Below are positions 40,001-52,099 of a stretch of 64,000 bases of DNA, piece after piece. A program made the translations under genes and the position numbers. The first letter of the stretch is position 1. Each line of letters starts with the position of its first letter. The notes beneath the pieces were generated by a model. It made no database searches. It was not told the DNA's origin and worked only from the letters and a program-made list of their open reading frames with translations. Source of the stretch: Syngnathus acus (lineage: Eukaryota; Chordata; Actinopteri; Syngnathiformes; Syngnathidae); NCBI RefSeq assembly GCF_901709675.1, contig NC_051098.1, forward strand, positions 6,026,000-6,089,999. Direction: 5' to 3'.

Positions 40001-43000
40001 TACAATATACTCTGATACTGACACACTAAACTAAATTGGTGCTGTCTAATCTTGTAGTTAATTATGCTTTATTTGCAGTTTGGACTGTCTTTGCTAGTGA
40101 ACCATAAATGAATGGCCTTTTGTTTTTATATTACTCTGATAAATCATTAACATTATTATTATACAATGCAGCAGTTTCTAAAACACTCAAGTTGGCAGGA
40201 CATTTTCTTATGGTTGATATCGAGTCCTGCCTACATACACATTATGACCCCTTTCCGTCCCATTTTCTACTAGAAAATTCATAGTAAATGTTTCTTGGTG
40301 CCTTTTTAAAGTTATTTTGGGGGGGTTACATTTATTTATTCATATTTAGGCATCAATTATGCATGGATTTTCGCTGACCCCGCCCCTTCCTTATCACCGG
40401 GGTCAACTGTATTGCTTGACATCAGTGAGCTTATCATCATGATAAGTCTACAAACTTGGATTGCATAAAACTGTAGCTGTGTAAAATCAAATCTGAGACT
40501 CCACTTACATAAGTTACTATTGGAGACAAATCCTCTGCTTTGGATTTCTCTTGTACACTATAAAGAGAAAAATGTCAGTAGAGTACAGTAATCTCTTTGC
40601 AACCAAGCATCATAGGAAGGAAAATACAACACATAGAGGTAGAAATATTTCATTTGCTGTTTTTGTTGGCTCCAATGAACTAACAGTCCATCATCCCAAG
40701 GGAAAGCCATCCTTTGTAAGCACTCCCCGAGGGATTGACCATGGCTTGGCGTCTCATCTGCCCTATACTGTAGCTCTTCTTGTGGACCGGGGATGGCCTG
40801 GGGCTGGGGGGCCATATGAGGGGATATCACCTCTTTGTGTTTGTAACAAATGGAGCGCTCTCCTTCCACTTGTGTCTCGGATTATTCTCAGCGGGTCGCT
40901 GCCTCTATTGTGAGAGAGGTCCGTGTTGATGAGACCAGCCGGTAATTAAGGCATCTCCAGGAATCAGGCTTATGTTCCTCATTGTGCGTCTGCAAGCAGC
41001 TTGCTTTTGCTTTTGTTCATTATGTGCTATAGTTTACTACACACTTCCTCTCTTCCTATTTACATGTCTTCAGACACGTACACTCAAGATGCCCCCATCG
41101 ACCCTCCCAATGTGCAACATTTGAACTGTCTGCCGCATAGTTGCTGAATATGGTCACTTACCAGACCAAGAAGTTGTCTGCTCCATCTGGCACATGGCAC
41201 ACTTTTCACATGTAGATAGACATACTGGCTCCATTCAGCTGTTTATAGTTTGGCGATTGTGACCTCAATCTTCCAAAAGCCCAGATTTGAGATCTGAAGA
41301 CAACAAATTCCATGTTTGCAGGCAGTAGAGGTGGAGAGGGTGATGTCCAGTGAGTTACAAATGCTTAAGCAAGACTTGAAAAAAAACACAAATCACAACA
41401 AGCCTCAGGACGAGGAGGTGATCAGCGCCATGCGAGAACAGGTAAGCAAACATGAGACCAAATCTCTAAAAAAAATTGCTATATTGGTTTACTCGAGTTT
41501 CTCTTAACACTGTTAGTTTTTGAAAACCCCCGTTGACATTCTTTGTGGTAAAATAACTCAGTGGTTATTTCTCAAAACATTTCTGTCCAGGTGTTGCGCC
41601 TCACGCAAAGGGAACAGGAGCTGGAGGAGCGTTTGGAGAATGTTTGTCAGGAGAATGCTCAGCTGAGAGCCAACTTGGCCTCTTTGAACTCACGTCTGGC
41701 TATGCACGACCAACTCAACCAACAGCATAACCAACGGGTAGGCACACACACATACATGCACATGTGCATGTTTAATAGTGACTGACTAAGAGTATTTATA
41801 AACGAAGAAATACCAGGTGTTTTTTCATAAATGTATTTACCGTAGTTTTCGGACTATAAGTCGCGGTTTTTTTCATAGTTTGGGTGGGGGGGGCGACTTA
41901 TACTCCAGGAGCGACTTATATATGTTTTTTTTCACAAATTTTTACTTTATCATTAACACATCACTTACAAGTATAGTTGACCACTACACATGTTATTTTT
42001 AGTATAGTTGATCACTTCACATGCTTTGATATCTTTATCTTGAACATATTCAAAACATGAAAAATAGAGAGAAAAAATCAAATAAAGTAATTAACACTTT
42101 AAAGCGCCATATCCTCTGGACATGTCCTCTGTCACCAGGATGACATAAAAGACGAGAAATTTGATCGATGGATTTAATGATTTGGAGTGACACAAATGGT
42201 TTGATAATAATGTTGTTTATGTTATAGTTATTTAAAATATAGTTTATATATCGTTGTATGGGCCTGTGGAATAATATGAACTGCGGCGCGGCACACGGCA
42301 TTGTTGACAAAGGACGATCGATGGATTTAATGAATTGGAGTGACACAGATGGTTTTATAAACGTGTTATTTATGTAATAGTTTTTTTTTAAATAACTGAA
42401 TGTTACGTCAGGCCCGTTCTCAGCTCCTCGTTTGTGTTTGTCACGTTAGCATACCGTATCATTTAGCCTGTTGTTGCTCGTTCATGTCTGTTCTTGGTGT
42501 TGGATTTTGTCGAATAAATTGCCCCCCAAAATGCGACTTATACTCCGGAGCGACTTATATATGTTTTCTTTCACATTTTTGGGCATTTTATGGCTGGTGC
42601 GATTTATACTCCGGAGCGACTTATAGTCAGAAAATTACGGTAATTTGAAAATCAATTTACATCCAGCACATTGCAGTTGACCTACACGAACAACGGGAAT
42701 TTAAACTCCCTGCCTGAGGCTTTTGTGGTATTTTGAAAGGTGTTACTTACTCATCTTACAAGACGTACTTGTTCTTCTAACTGCGACTTTTCCCCTGCAG
42801 GTCTAGATTCCACATGCTTGTTAAGTTTCACGATTACACAAAAGTAGGATTCTGGCATGTCAGGATTGCTGTCCTACTGGAAGTGTTGTACACAAGTTTA
42901 AAAAAAGATCCAAATAGCCTTGTTTCTAGAAATCTTATCGCATCCATCTGTTTTTAAAATTTGAATAGTAGTAGTAGTCAGGAAACGATCAAAACATCCT

Positions 43001-46000
43001 CTCAATTTATATGAAACATGGCTTTTTAGTTACAATAATTATTTATGCCCAGTTTCTCTGTAAGGAGAATTAAGCATTAAAATAAGCCGATGATGATTAC
43101 TTTTCAAGTTGTGCGTTTTTGGACTCACCTGTGCTGTTCTCCCCCCGCCCCCCTCAGCTCGCTGAAGCTTTACAGGAGCTGGAAGTGGCGCGAGGTCGCT
43201 CACAGGAGCTTCAAGCACAGGTGGAGGAGCTCGAAGAACGGGTATCCCTACAAGAATCCAGGAGCCTTGGCGATTCATCCCTGCTTTCCGAGTTGGACAT
43301 GGCTGATCTAGGAGTCAGTAAAGAAGAGGTACCAAATCATTCAGAACTCATAGGGACACAACTTTTTAAACAATCAGCATATCATATCGTATCTCCTCAA
43401 ATATTACTCTAATGTAGTGCTGTAAATGCAGTGTGGGAGCAATTTAATTAATTAAAATTGCACTCAGACTTTGAAATTGACTTTCTTTGTTGGTAATACA
43501 TGAACAAAATCTCAGGTGAATTAAAGATAGAAATCTTGCCAGTATTAAAGATGATCACACATTATGTTTAGAGGAGAATGTTTTTTCAGCTTATTAGAAT
43601 TCCAGTGGGCACCAACACATTCAACCCTTCAATCATAATCACTTATGAATGTTCTTACCACAGTAAAATAGGATTTAACTACATTTATGAGTCATTCAAT
43701 TGGTATCCTATTTGTTACCCACTTTGTTGGAGTGTTCCTTGTTCCCTTGACCATCCAGCACAATGTGCTATTTATTTATTTATTTATTTATTAATTTATT
43801 ATTTTTATTCATATATAATATTTTATATTATTATTTATTTACTGTCAACATAATGTGCCTTTTTTTGTAGCTAACTGAAGAAATGGGGTCTATCTGTAAG
43901 TTACTACTGCCGCTGGCCCAGAACAGTGTGACATGTGCGGCTACAGATCAAGAGCAGAGCCTAAAGGGTGCTCTGGACCAACTGAAGACCGTGGCCCAAA
44001 GTCTGACACAGGCCTCGGGAGCACAGGTGAGAAAAGCATAACATTTTCTATTTCAGAAATGTTTCAGGCCATATGTGTTGAATTAGTTCCATATCTAATA
44101 TTTTCTATGGGGAAATGTGTTTAGTCAAGTCAAGTGTATTTATATAGCCCTTAATCACAGACAAGTCTCAAAGGAATATGTGTTTAGCAAACAATAATAG
44201 AAATAAACCAGAAATCTTAAGAGGAATGTTTTACACCTTAGAGCAGGGCTGTCAAACTCATTTTTGTTGCGGGCCGCATCGTCATCATAGTTTTCTTCGG
44301 AGGGCCATTATGACTGTCAACCCAAATACATAAATGTATGAATGCCTCATATTATATACAGTATAGATGACACAACAAATCAATGAATAACTAGTTTTCA
44401 AATCTGAAACAAGTAAAAAATATTTTAATATTTTGAAAAGATAAATGGCTAGCAATATCTCTATTATTTAAAAGTGAAGACAATTTGCAATTTTTAGCAC
44501 TGACATGAATTTGTTTTGTCTTCGTGGGCACATAAAAGGATGTGGCGGGCCGTATCTGGCCCCCGGGCCTTGAGTTTGACACCTAGGCCTTAGAGGTTCC
44601 ACTACACTTCAGATGACAGGTAGACTTTCAGTTGATAAAAGTAAAGAAAAGAATGCACAGAGCCTGGTTATAAATAGCTGCAGTTAGTATTAAATATTAC
44701 AAGTCGCCAAAAGAGACTTTAGCTATTTTTTGTTCATTTGTTTGTGTTTTCACAATGGAAAAAAAAACTTGGTGGCTGAGTATAGGGCATTTTTTTTCTT
44801 CCACTCCTATTACAGCAAATTTATTGTCACTGAATGTATTGTGGACTTATGTAATACGAATGTTGGCTAACCATTACAAGTGATAAGTTAAATGCTTGTC
44901 TAAGCTTTCCTTGAATGTGAGTGAGCATACAGCAGTAACAATTTTATCCCTGTAATGAAATATGCATAGTCCAAAACGTCAGAATCTCTTCTGAGGGGAG
45001 GTTTGAAACAAATGCATTGCTGCCATTCGATCTTTACGTTCTTCCCGTATGCTCGGGGATCTCTGTCATTCTTTGTTGCCTGGGGAAATGATCAGTGTGG
45101 GAATTTGAGTGCAGCGTATGGTGTAAGGGATCAGATGACGCAGTGCTGCTGGGGAGGGTTGTGACCCAAGTGGGTCTTTATGGGAAGTCTCATCTGACTG
45201 CTCTCATTTCATCTTATAGTATCTGCATCATAGACATGCAGTGCAATTCTAGTATTTACACAAAAGGTGGATGTCTCACTATCAACGAGTTATTAATGCT
45301 ATAATGGCGCAGTGTTCTTACAGTAAAATTACAGTCAATTATCAGATAAAGCACTGAACTATTGTTGCTCCCCCTCCCCTCAGAAGTTGCAGCAGCAGCA
45401 GGAGAATGCTGCAATGAGGCAGAAACTGCAGAGCGTCAAGCAGGAGGCTGAAGTCGCCCAACAGGCCATCCGAGACAGAGATGAAGCCATTGCCAAGTCA
45501 GTCATCCTTCATGCTAAATCGTCTTAAAAGCAACGATTATATTTGTACTGAAATCATTAGACAGCCTTAAAAAATCCTAATTTCCATAATTAAGGCCTTA
45601 TTATCCTTAGTCATGTCAGTTAATCCTTTAATCCGCTGTTCACAAGTTTCCAACTGACACATATTGCTCGATTTTTAAATGGACAACCCTACAAAGAAAT
45701 TGAAAAATATGTAATGAGTTTCCAATCCTTATGAAATGCATCATACTTACTACTTTAAATAATATTCAGGTCTAAACATACCGTATCAATATTTTAGACT
45801 ATTATGATACAACATGGAGCCCTTAAATCATGTTTCAAATGAAGGAATTAAAGGTTTTAAAATTAATCACGGTCATGAAACTGTCTTAAAAAGTCTGTCA
45901 TATTAAAGCCCACAATTATCTACAATTACAGCCTGGACAATCTAAAAGTTCTGATTCTAACCAGTTTGTTTGAAAATTGTACTTTCAAGGATACCTGACT

Positions 46001-46906
46001 CTAGTCCAACATTGAATGATTTTCCATACCTGCTCATCTTTTTTGCAGGAAAACACTGATGGAGGCCGAGTTGGTCCGGAGTAAAAACGAAATGATGTCT
46101 CTCAACAACCAATTATTAGATGCTATTCAGCGTAAACTGGAGCTTTCACAGGAATTGGAGGCCTGGCAGGTAAGGTCTCTTTGGGGCTGTTTACACTGAG
46201 AACAGTAACACAATCTGACCATTAGTTACAATGCATTTTAGCGTGTGAAAACATTTGGAGACAAATTTATGACAATGACATTAGTGCTATGATTTCACAT
46301 ACAGTACTGCTACACTAACAGTCACATGACATTCGCATGTAAAACTTGAAAGCCACATGAACCGATCCATCATAGGTGTTCATGACTATCGTTGGTGTGT
46401 GCTTGTGTGTTTTTACATTGCCATCTAGTGGTCCAGCATTCATATTACAACTTTCCCAGTCTGGTTGACTATGTGCATGGAAAATGTCATGTGACCCTTT
46501 AACGCTCATTGTTTTTTTTCCAATTGAACATTTATAAATGACACCACTGTTGAATACATTATAAAGGGTCAGCATCTCATTTTTTTTATTTTTTTTATAA
46601 AGCTTTCAACCAGTTACACATTTTTGTCTGCATAAATAACACACAACTCACCCCTGGTAATCTCCTCATTGACAATTTGCCTTTGCCTTTCCTCAGGACG
46701 ACATCCAGATCGTCATCAACCAGCAGCTGAGGTCACAGCAGCAGTCGGAACAGCCTCAGAAGAAGATCACCTCACAAGGAATGTCATTTTTCCGCAAGTC
46801 CCACAGGACCGCTTTCCCTTGGGGTGTAGATGCCAATCAGGACAAGGCCCAGTCCCCGTGGCGGGACTGGTTAAGACGAGGCAAAGGGACATCATATACC
46901 AAGTAA
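37005..46906 (+). CDS. BICD family-like dynein cargo adapter (BICDL2-like)
   Basis: Nine coding exons: 37005-37247, 37847-38062, 41322-41441, 41591-41737, 43158-43328, 43871-44026, 45384-45496, 46049-46169, 46697-46906. They join in frame to 498 aa. Nearly the whole protein is predicted coiled coil. AAQLG at residues 51-55 fits the CC1-box (AAxxG) through which BICD-type adapters bind the dynein light intermediate chain, and lies in the family block KQKEEEVILAAQLGNGLLLE. The conserved C-terminal segment AIRDRDEAIAKK, MMSLNNQLLDAIQRKLELSQ and LEAWQDD matches the region that in BICDR1 precedes the end of the protein; that region binds Rab6-type cargo. The tail adds MSFFRKSHRTAFPWG and SPWRDWLRRGK, ending in TSYTK. 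The family links cargo vesicles to dynein-dynactin. It is closest in my judgement to fish BICDL2-type genes; BICDL1 is possible, so no symbol is given. Confidence 0.88.
38063..41321 (+). other. Large second intron of the BICD-like gene
   Basis: This is 3.3 kb of mostly unique AT-rich DNA. The 120-codon open frame at 40551-40913 and its antisense partner have no family similarity and no splice context. I see no extra exon and no recognisable transposon. Confidence 0.5.
41840..42640. mobile_element. Long MITE-like element with GACTTATA motifs
   Basis: The ends CCGTAGTTTTCGGACTATAA and TTATAGTCAGAAAATTACGG are inverted and bordered by TA (41838-41839 and 42641-42642). The interior, about 800 bp, holds CGACTTATACTCC motifs at both sides. 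A unit beginning 'gatcgatggatttaatga' is duplicated (about 42162 and 42317). No transposase frame is visible. It lies in intron 4 of the BICD-like gene. Confidence 0.75.
43769..43840. repeat. (TTTA)n microsatellite
   Basis: TTTA tetramers followed by degenerate A/T repeats, 30 bp upstream of the acceptor for exon 6 of the BICD-like gene. Confidence 0.75.
44244..44587. mobile_element. hAT-type MITE with perfect 8-bp target duplication
   Basis: The left end is CAGGGCTGTCAAACTC; the right end is GAGTTTGACACCTAGG. The element is flanked on both sides by the identical octamer CCTTAGAG (44236-44243 and 44588-44595). Eight-base duplications are diagnostic of hAT elements. The sequence is 344 bp with no ORF. 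A second, older copy is at 54310. It lies in intron 6 of the BICD-like gene. Confidence 0.85.
46419..46431 (-). promoter_or_regulatory. CTCF-like core motif, reverse
   Basis: TGCCATCTAGTGG is the exact reverse complement of the CTCF-like 13-mer at 15345. It lies in the last intron of the BICD-like gene. Confidence 0.4.
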
Positions 46907-47585
46907 ATAACTGCGAGGCCTCCATCTACTTGCTGGTTGCTCAGAAGAATCACTCGAAAATGATGGATGGTGGATGTTTGATGAAAAAAGAACAATGTAG
47001 ACACTTGTGATCACAGACACTTGTGATCAAATGAACAACAAAGCACATTTAAAGTAAAGCTTCTTTCTATTGTGACCAACCCTGGAACATTTTTTTCTCC
47101 CTGTGGGTTTGTTTAATATTGTAAATAATGTTTATTATTTTTGGAATACTGATGATTTTGTAAATGTCTTTGCTTTTGTTGCTTTGTATGGCATATTTCA
47201 GAGAGGCAGCTGGGATTTTGCTATTGTGAGTTAAGGAAAAAAAGGGAGGACCAGGGAATAAGGACAAAACAATGCAATTGTACTGTTATTATTTTTTAAC
47301 TTGCCAAGCTATAAGTTCAAGTTACATTGTCTTCTCTCAGTTTCCCAAAAGAGGCAAAAGTAACATTCTCAAATAATTCCAGAAAGTACTTTTGAGAAAT
47401 CGCCTACTTTTGCACCATTTTTATTTGGGTGTCTGTATGGGTGTGTTAAATATAAGATATTTAACACATTTAAAAAGTCAATCTTTTTGTTTATCAATAA
47501 CTATTATTAACTATTATCATCAACCATGGCATTGTTCAATTGAAAATGTGACAACAATTTAGAATGACTTCTGATTGTCATGTCC

Positions 47586-47591
47586 AATAAA
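47586..47591 (+). terminator. Polyadenylation signal of the BICD-like gene
   Basis: AATAAA, 680 bp past the stop, in an A/T-rich 3' region followed by a T/G-rich stretch. It is the first canonical AATAAA clearly downstream of the coding end. Confidence 0.5.
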
Positions 47592-50322
47592 CCTTTCCAC
47601 ATCTCATCTAGTATGTTTACTTGCCCGCTCAAGGATAAAAAAAAAAAGAAATCCGATATAGAGAAACAGATCTATTCCTCAACAATGGGTACTAAGTTAT
47701 TTCACAAACAGACACTGGCTCATTGAAGTTCTCTAGCAATTACAATGCTTTTATTTACATTTACATTATATTTCCTTAACAAGTCAGGTGCATAGTCATG
47801 AGGTGAGCATGATTACAGAGAGATAAACAGGCTGACATTCAGAGGAACATTAATCCAGGAAATCTGGGGTTGCATGTGTTGGTGATGACATCGTACGTAT
47901 AGTATGAATATTCAATACACAGTATACTTTGAAGTACAAACAATTGCTGCAACACTTAAGAATGGTGCATTTTGTGTTCAAACAGTATGACATGAGCAAT
48001 CTTTGATCGCATCATATCAATTTTTTTTCCCTCTATTATATATTTTTTCGGATTCCTGTTGAAGTGCATTGATCTTTGTATTTAAATGGAATGTGGGAGC
48101 AGACTTGGCAGTGTGAGGAAGTACATGGCGAGTGTTACATATCTTTAGTAGTTGTCAGAGTAATAATTGGATGCACATTTAAATTGTGGTAGTGTAATAT
48201 TTGGGCAGACATGAGACTCCTGGACTGGCAGTATGAGCTCCAGCTGCTGTGGCAGTTTAAACAATTTACTCCAAAACATGGTAGTCAATCCTCATCTATT
48301 TTTCTACTAAATTGTCTTGCCCTAATAATTACACTATTCAATGGCACGGCTTCTGCCCATAGCTGTCAATTTGAAGTGATTTTATCCATATATCTTTGTG
48401 GTCCCTTCCCCTTATAACCTTACAATTGAGTACAAATGTTGAAAAAGTTGGAGGCACAGACATGTGATAATAAACAATCTGACAAAAAGAGCCAGAAAAG
48501 TAATTCCTACGTACGCAGGACTACGTAAAATGCATTTTATACACTTGTATTATAGCCAAGTGTGCCGAATATATTGTGAAAACTACTATTTGCCTAATAC
48601 AATATGTTGTTTCTATTACGTACACATTTAATTGATGAACTAATTGGGTTGAGACAACAGGCCTGTCATACCAACTTGACTCGATGGATATAATCAACTA
48701 TTATATTTTTAGTACTGCAGCAATGGTTGTACATGGTCAGCTGATGATGATTCATCTCATTTTTTTTGCAGGACGATGAAACAGGTAAAGGGGCAAAGAC
48801 ATTACAACATAATCACGTCTCCACATATGACATTCAGTATGACTTTTTGGTAAACGTAAACATTGGCCGTCTAGCAGTGATAAATTGTGATAATTTTTTT
48901 CTCTTTATTACATCTAAATAGAATATTTTGTACAGCTGGAAAGTCTGTTTCCCTTTTAAATGAAGCCCCATTTGTATGAGGCATAAATTTGTGGGATGAG
49001 CAGCACAACAGAGAATGTGCAGTGCACCCATATAAAATATTGCGAGAACTTTAATGAGGTCACAACTGGCAACCAAATTGTTTTTGTTTTTTTCAAATCA
49101 ACAAAAATGTATGCAACAAACAGACTTAATACTTTTGTGCATGTTACATTTGAGGTATGACAACTATTCAACTCCATCATACTGCGTCTTTTGGGATTTT
49201 TGTTTGCTTGACACATTGTGTTTGATGACTTTCATATGTCATCAATTATTTCACACACAAAACATAATTTTTAATTCTAAAACCTGCGACAACTGTTACT
49301 TTATTTTCTGAGAAACTGTCATGGTGAAGAAAATTATTTACTAAATCAGACTTTTGTTGACTGTATGAACTGTAGATTCCAAATGAGTAAATGGTTAAGT
49401 TTATAATATAATCTGCATTCTTATTGCGAGTATAGTATAAATGATGGGTCAGTAATTATTGTACATGTGCTGCTAAAGTATAACAAAATACATTACTTAT
49501 ATATTTCCCTCATACTCAAATATGGAGTTAGTCTTGGATTTTGCAGCTTTAACAGCTTCCACTCTACAATATATATAGTATATATATATATATATTTTGT
49601 TTTGGTCGAAGTTGGAAAACATGAAACTATTCACATTTGGAAGACTTGAGACTCAGGGAGACATAATTGCATGAATTATGTTCCAATTGTTCCGTAACAT
49701 CGATGTAACTTGGAAGAATTTTAGGCTTTGTGATAGTATTGCATTTTGACATTCTCAGCTATATACATTCAGTGAGACAAAGTTGTTACTGTTAGAATAA
49801 GGCAATGTCTTCTTTAAGTTGATTACATTACGTATTAGATATTCATGGCACTATCTGTAACTAACCATATTCATTGTAGGGCTGTATTTACTCAAGTAAC
49901 GGGAGAGACGATTATAGCACTGTATATATTCTATAGAGTCGGAAGATCAAATATTAAATCAATATTATGGGATTCATGTCCAATGGGATTTCCCACAGGG
50001 CCAATAATTGACAGGCCTTGTGTCCCGACACATTTCTAAAGTGCCTTTAACATATTATTGCATAAATAAGACAGCAGCCTACTGGCCTGAGTGAAAATCT
50101 GGGACAATAAAACAAATGCCTGGCTGTCGACAGAAAACTAACTGAAATTCGACAAATTTAATTTTCAGATTTTTTTTTGTTTTCTAATTATTTTGTAATA
50201 AAATAAGACTGGACACAAGTTGATTTGTGCATCCACTCCGTACAGTGGTAAAGTGCTCGTTTGTGTGCAAGGTCTGTGCACTATAGTGCACCGCTCGCTC
50301 ATATGTGAATACTTGAATACTA

Positions 50323-50331
50323 AGTGTGTGC

Positions 50332-50380
<49 letters not shown>
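50323..50380. repeat. (GT)n microsatellite
   Basis: About 29 GT units with a few interruptions at the left. Long antisense His/Thr frames over it are artefacts. Confidence 0.9.
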
Positions 50381-51394
50381 TATGTGTAGCACTCAGCTGT
50401 CCTATCTATCCCAGGTATGTGTGAGAGTGCATGGCAGGTCGCCTGTGCCAACTTCTCAAATAACCTCTGGTAGAGTTGCATAGAGGGCACAATGTGGAGT
50501 GGCTGATAGGAGAATGGCACTAATCCACTTATTTTGGAATACAGTTATGTAAATTATGTTTTTGTTAAAAAAAAAAAAGAAATTATATGTCCATGTCTTT
50601 ATGAGTCTGGATAGATGTTCTGCATTAGTTTACTATGAAGGAATATTAGAGCAACACTGACCAGAAAAATGTGTACTGATGAGGGGAAAAAGTAATGTTT
50701 TGAGAAATTTTCAATGAGAATTAAACCTTACTAGACAGTACCAAAACAAAGCCATAACATTTCTAGAAGTTAGAATTTTGAAAGATACAGTTGTAAAGTT
50801 ACAATGAATAAAGAATGCATCTATGAAAAAGATACAACTTTATGTGAATAAAGTTATATCAGTGTGGCCCTTACTCTTTTGTAATCAGATTGTTAGTTTG
50901 CTTCTTGCCTCGGTTGACAGTATATGAAGGGTTATTTGCAACCTCCTGAATTCACGCAAATGTTCCTCCTGTGCTGTAGACAACAAGTACTTGTACAGAG
51001 TGCTCTAAAATGCAAACATGCTAAAAAAATAAAATAAAATAAAATAAATAACTCTATCGCCAATGCAGAAGCAGCATTCATTTCATTCTCTTTAGGGAGC
51101 TGGGTATTTTGGGATTGTCTCGGATGATGGTTAGAGTTTAACACTTTCAACCCCAAAAAACATATTTGCTGTGAGTTAATCCTCCTGTTAACAGGGGGAG
51201 AAAAAGCAGAGCAGGCACCTATGTTTGACAATCTAAAGTGAAACAATATGACAAAATAAAATAACGAAGAAGAACTGGATCATTCGTTTGCCTTAGGTGC
51301 AACATTGGTGTGTCTACATCATTTTTGGTGGTGCTGAAGCACCCCTAAAACAAATCCAAGCATCCCGAAAATTTGAGAGTTGCTGTCTTTTCTC

Positions 51395-51710
51395 ATTTTC
51401 CATCATGGATTGGGTTCAGGATCACATATGTGAGCTGTAGTCTATCACAGCTGAGTTTGGGTGAGAGGTGGGGCACCCAACTGATTCGTCACCAGTCGGT
51501 CACAAGACACCAGACCAGCAAACCATTCACAACTCAATCTAGATTATTCAACTAACTAGTCTCGCCTGTCTTTGGAATGTGGGAGTTTGTAACGAAAATA
51601 CCCATGCAAGTGTGGTAAACATGCAAACTCTTCACTGAAAGGTCTGAGTCTCAAATCAAACCCAGAACCTTTGACTGTGACCAGTCGCACTGTGCTGCTC
51701 AGTACATTCA
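51395..51710. repeat. Dispersed fish SINE-like repeat, nearly full copy
   Basis: This is the most complete copy in the window. It runs from 'ttttccatcatggattggg' through 'gtgagaggtggggcaccc' and 'gtcaccagtcgg', then 'tttggaatgtgggag', 'acccatgcaag', 'aacatgcaaactcttcac' and 'cccagaacct'. The order is the inverse of the copy at 62011. Confidence 0.65.
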
Positions 51711-52099
51711 TTATTTAAATGATACGCAAATTTAGGACGTACCTCTCAGCTGTTTTGCAGCTCTTCAATTATTCCAACGTGAGCATCTTTTCCTCTGGTT
51801 CATATTAGCTCAAGACTAGTCAGGAAGAAGATACAATATACTGATCGAGTTCAATACATGGAGTATAGGGAACTACCCGCGGCTGCAGAATTTGATGATA
51901 CAGACGGCAAACACTGCAACAAATGCGCTGCCATGTAGACAAGCGTGACCCAGCCTTCTGCAGACATTTTAAAAATTCAAGCAATAATTTAAATATACAT
52001 TTGCATGGTGTACTATTTAGCAACAAGATAAGACAGTTCATTCATTGGTAGTGTACATTTCTTGTAACATATATACAACCATACTCTGTGTTTTTTTGC

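Larger units (their letters stand above)
47600..52099. other. Intergenic stretch between the BICD-like gene and scn4b
   Basis: No supported gene. It contains a (TA)n run near 49570-49592, a (GT)n tract at 50323 and a SINE-like repeat at 51395. A 13-bp microexon-like segment at 48772-48784, flanked by tttttttgcag and gtaaag, is noted under findings. The left part may be an extended 3' untranslated region of the BICD-like gene and the right part that of scn4b. Confidence 0.5.

Noticed and set aside
40551-40913. 120-codon open frame with a 103-codon antisense partner in a BICD-like intron
   Set aside because: No recognised domain and no splice sites; the flanking exons already join in frame without it.
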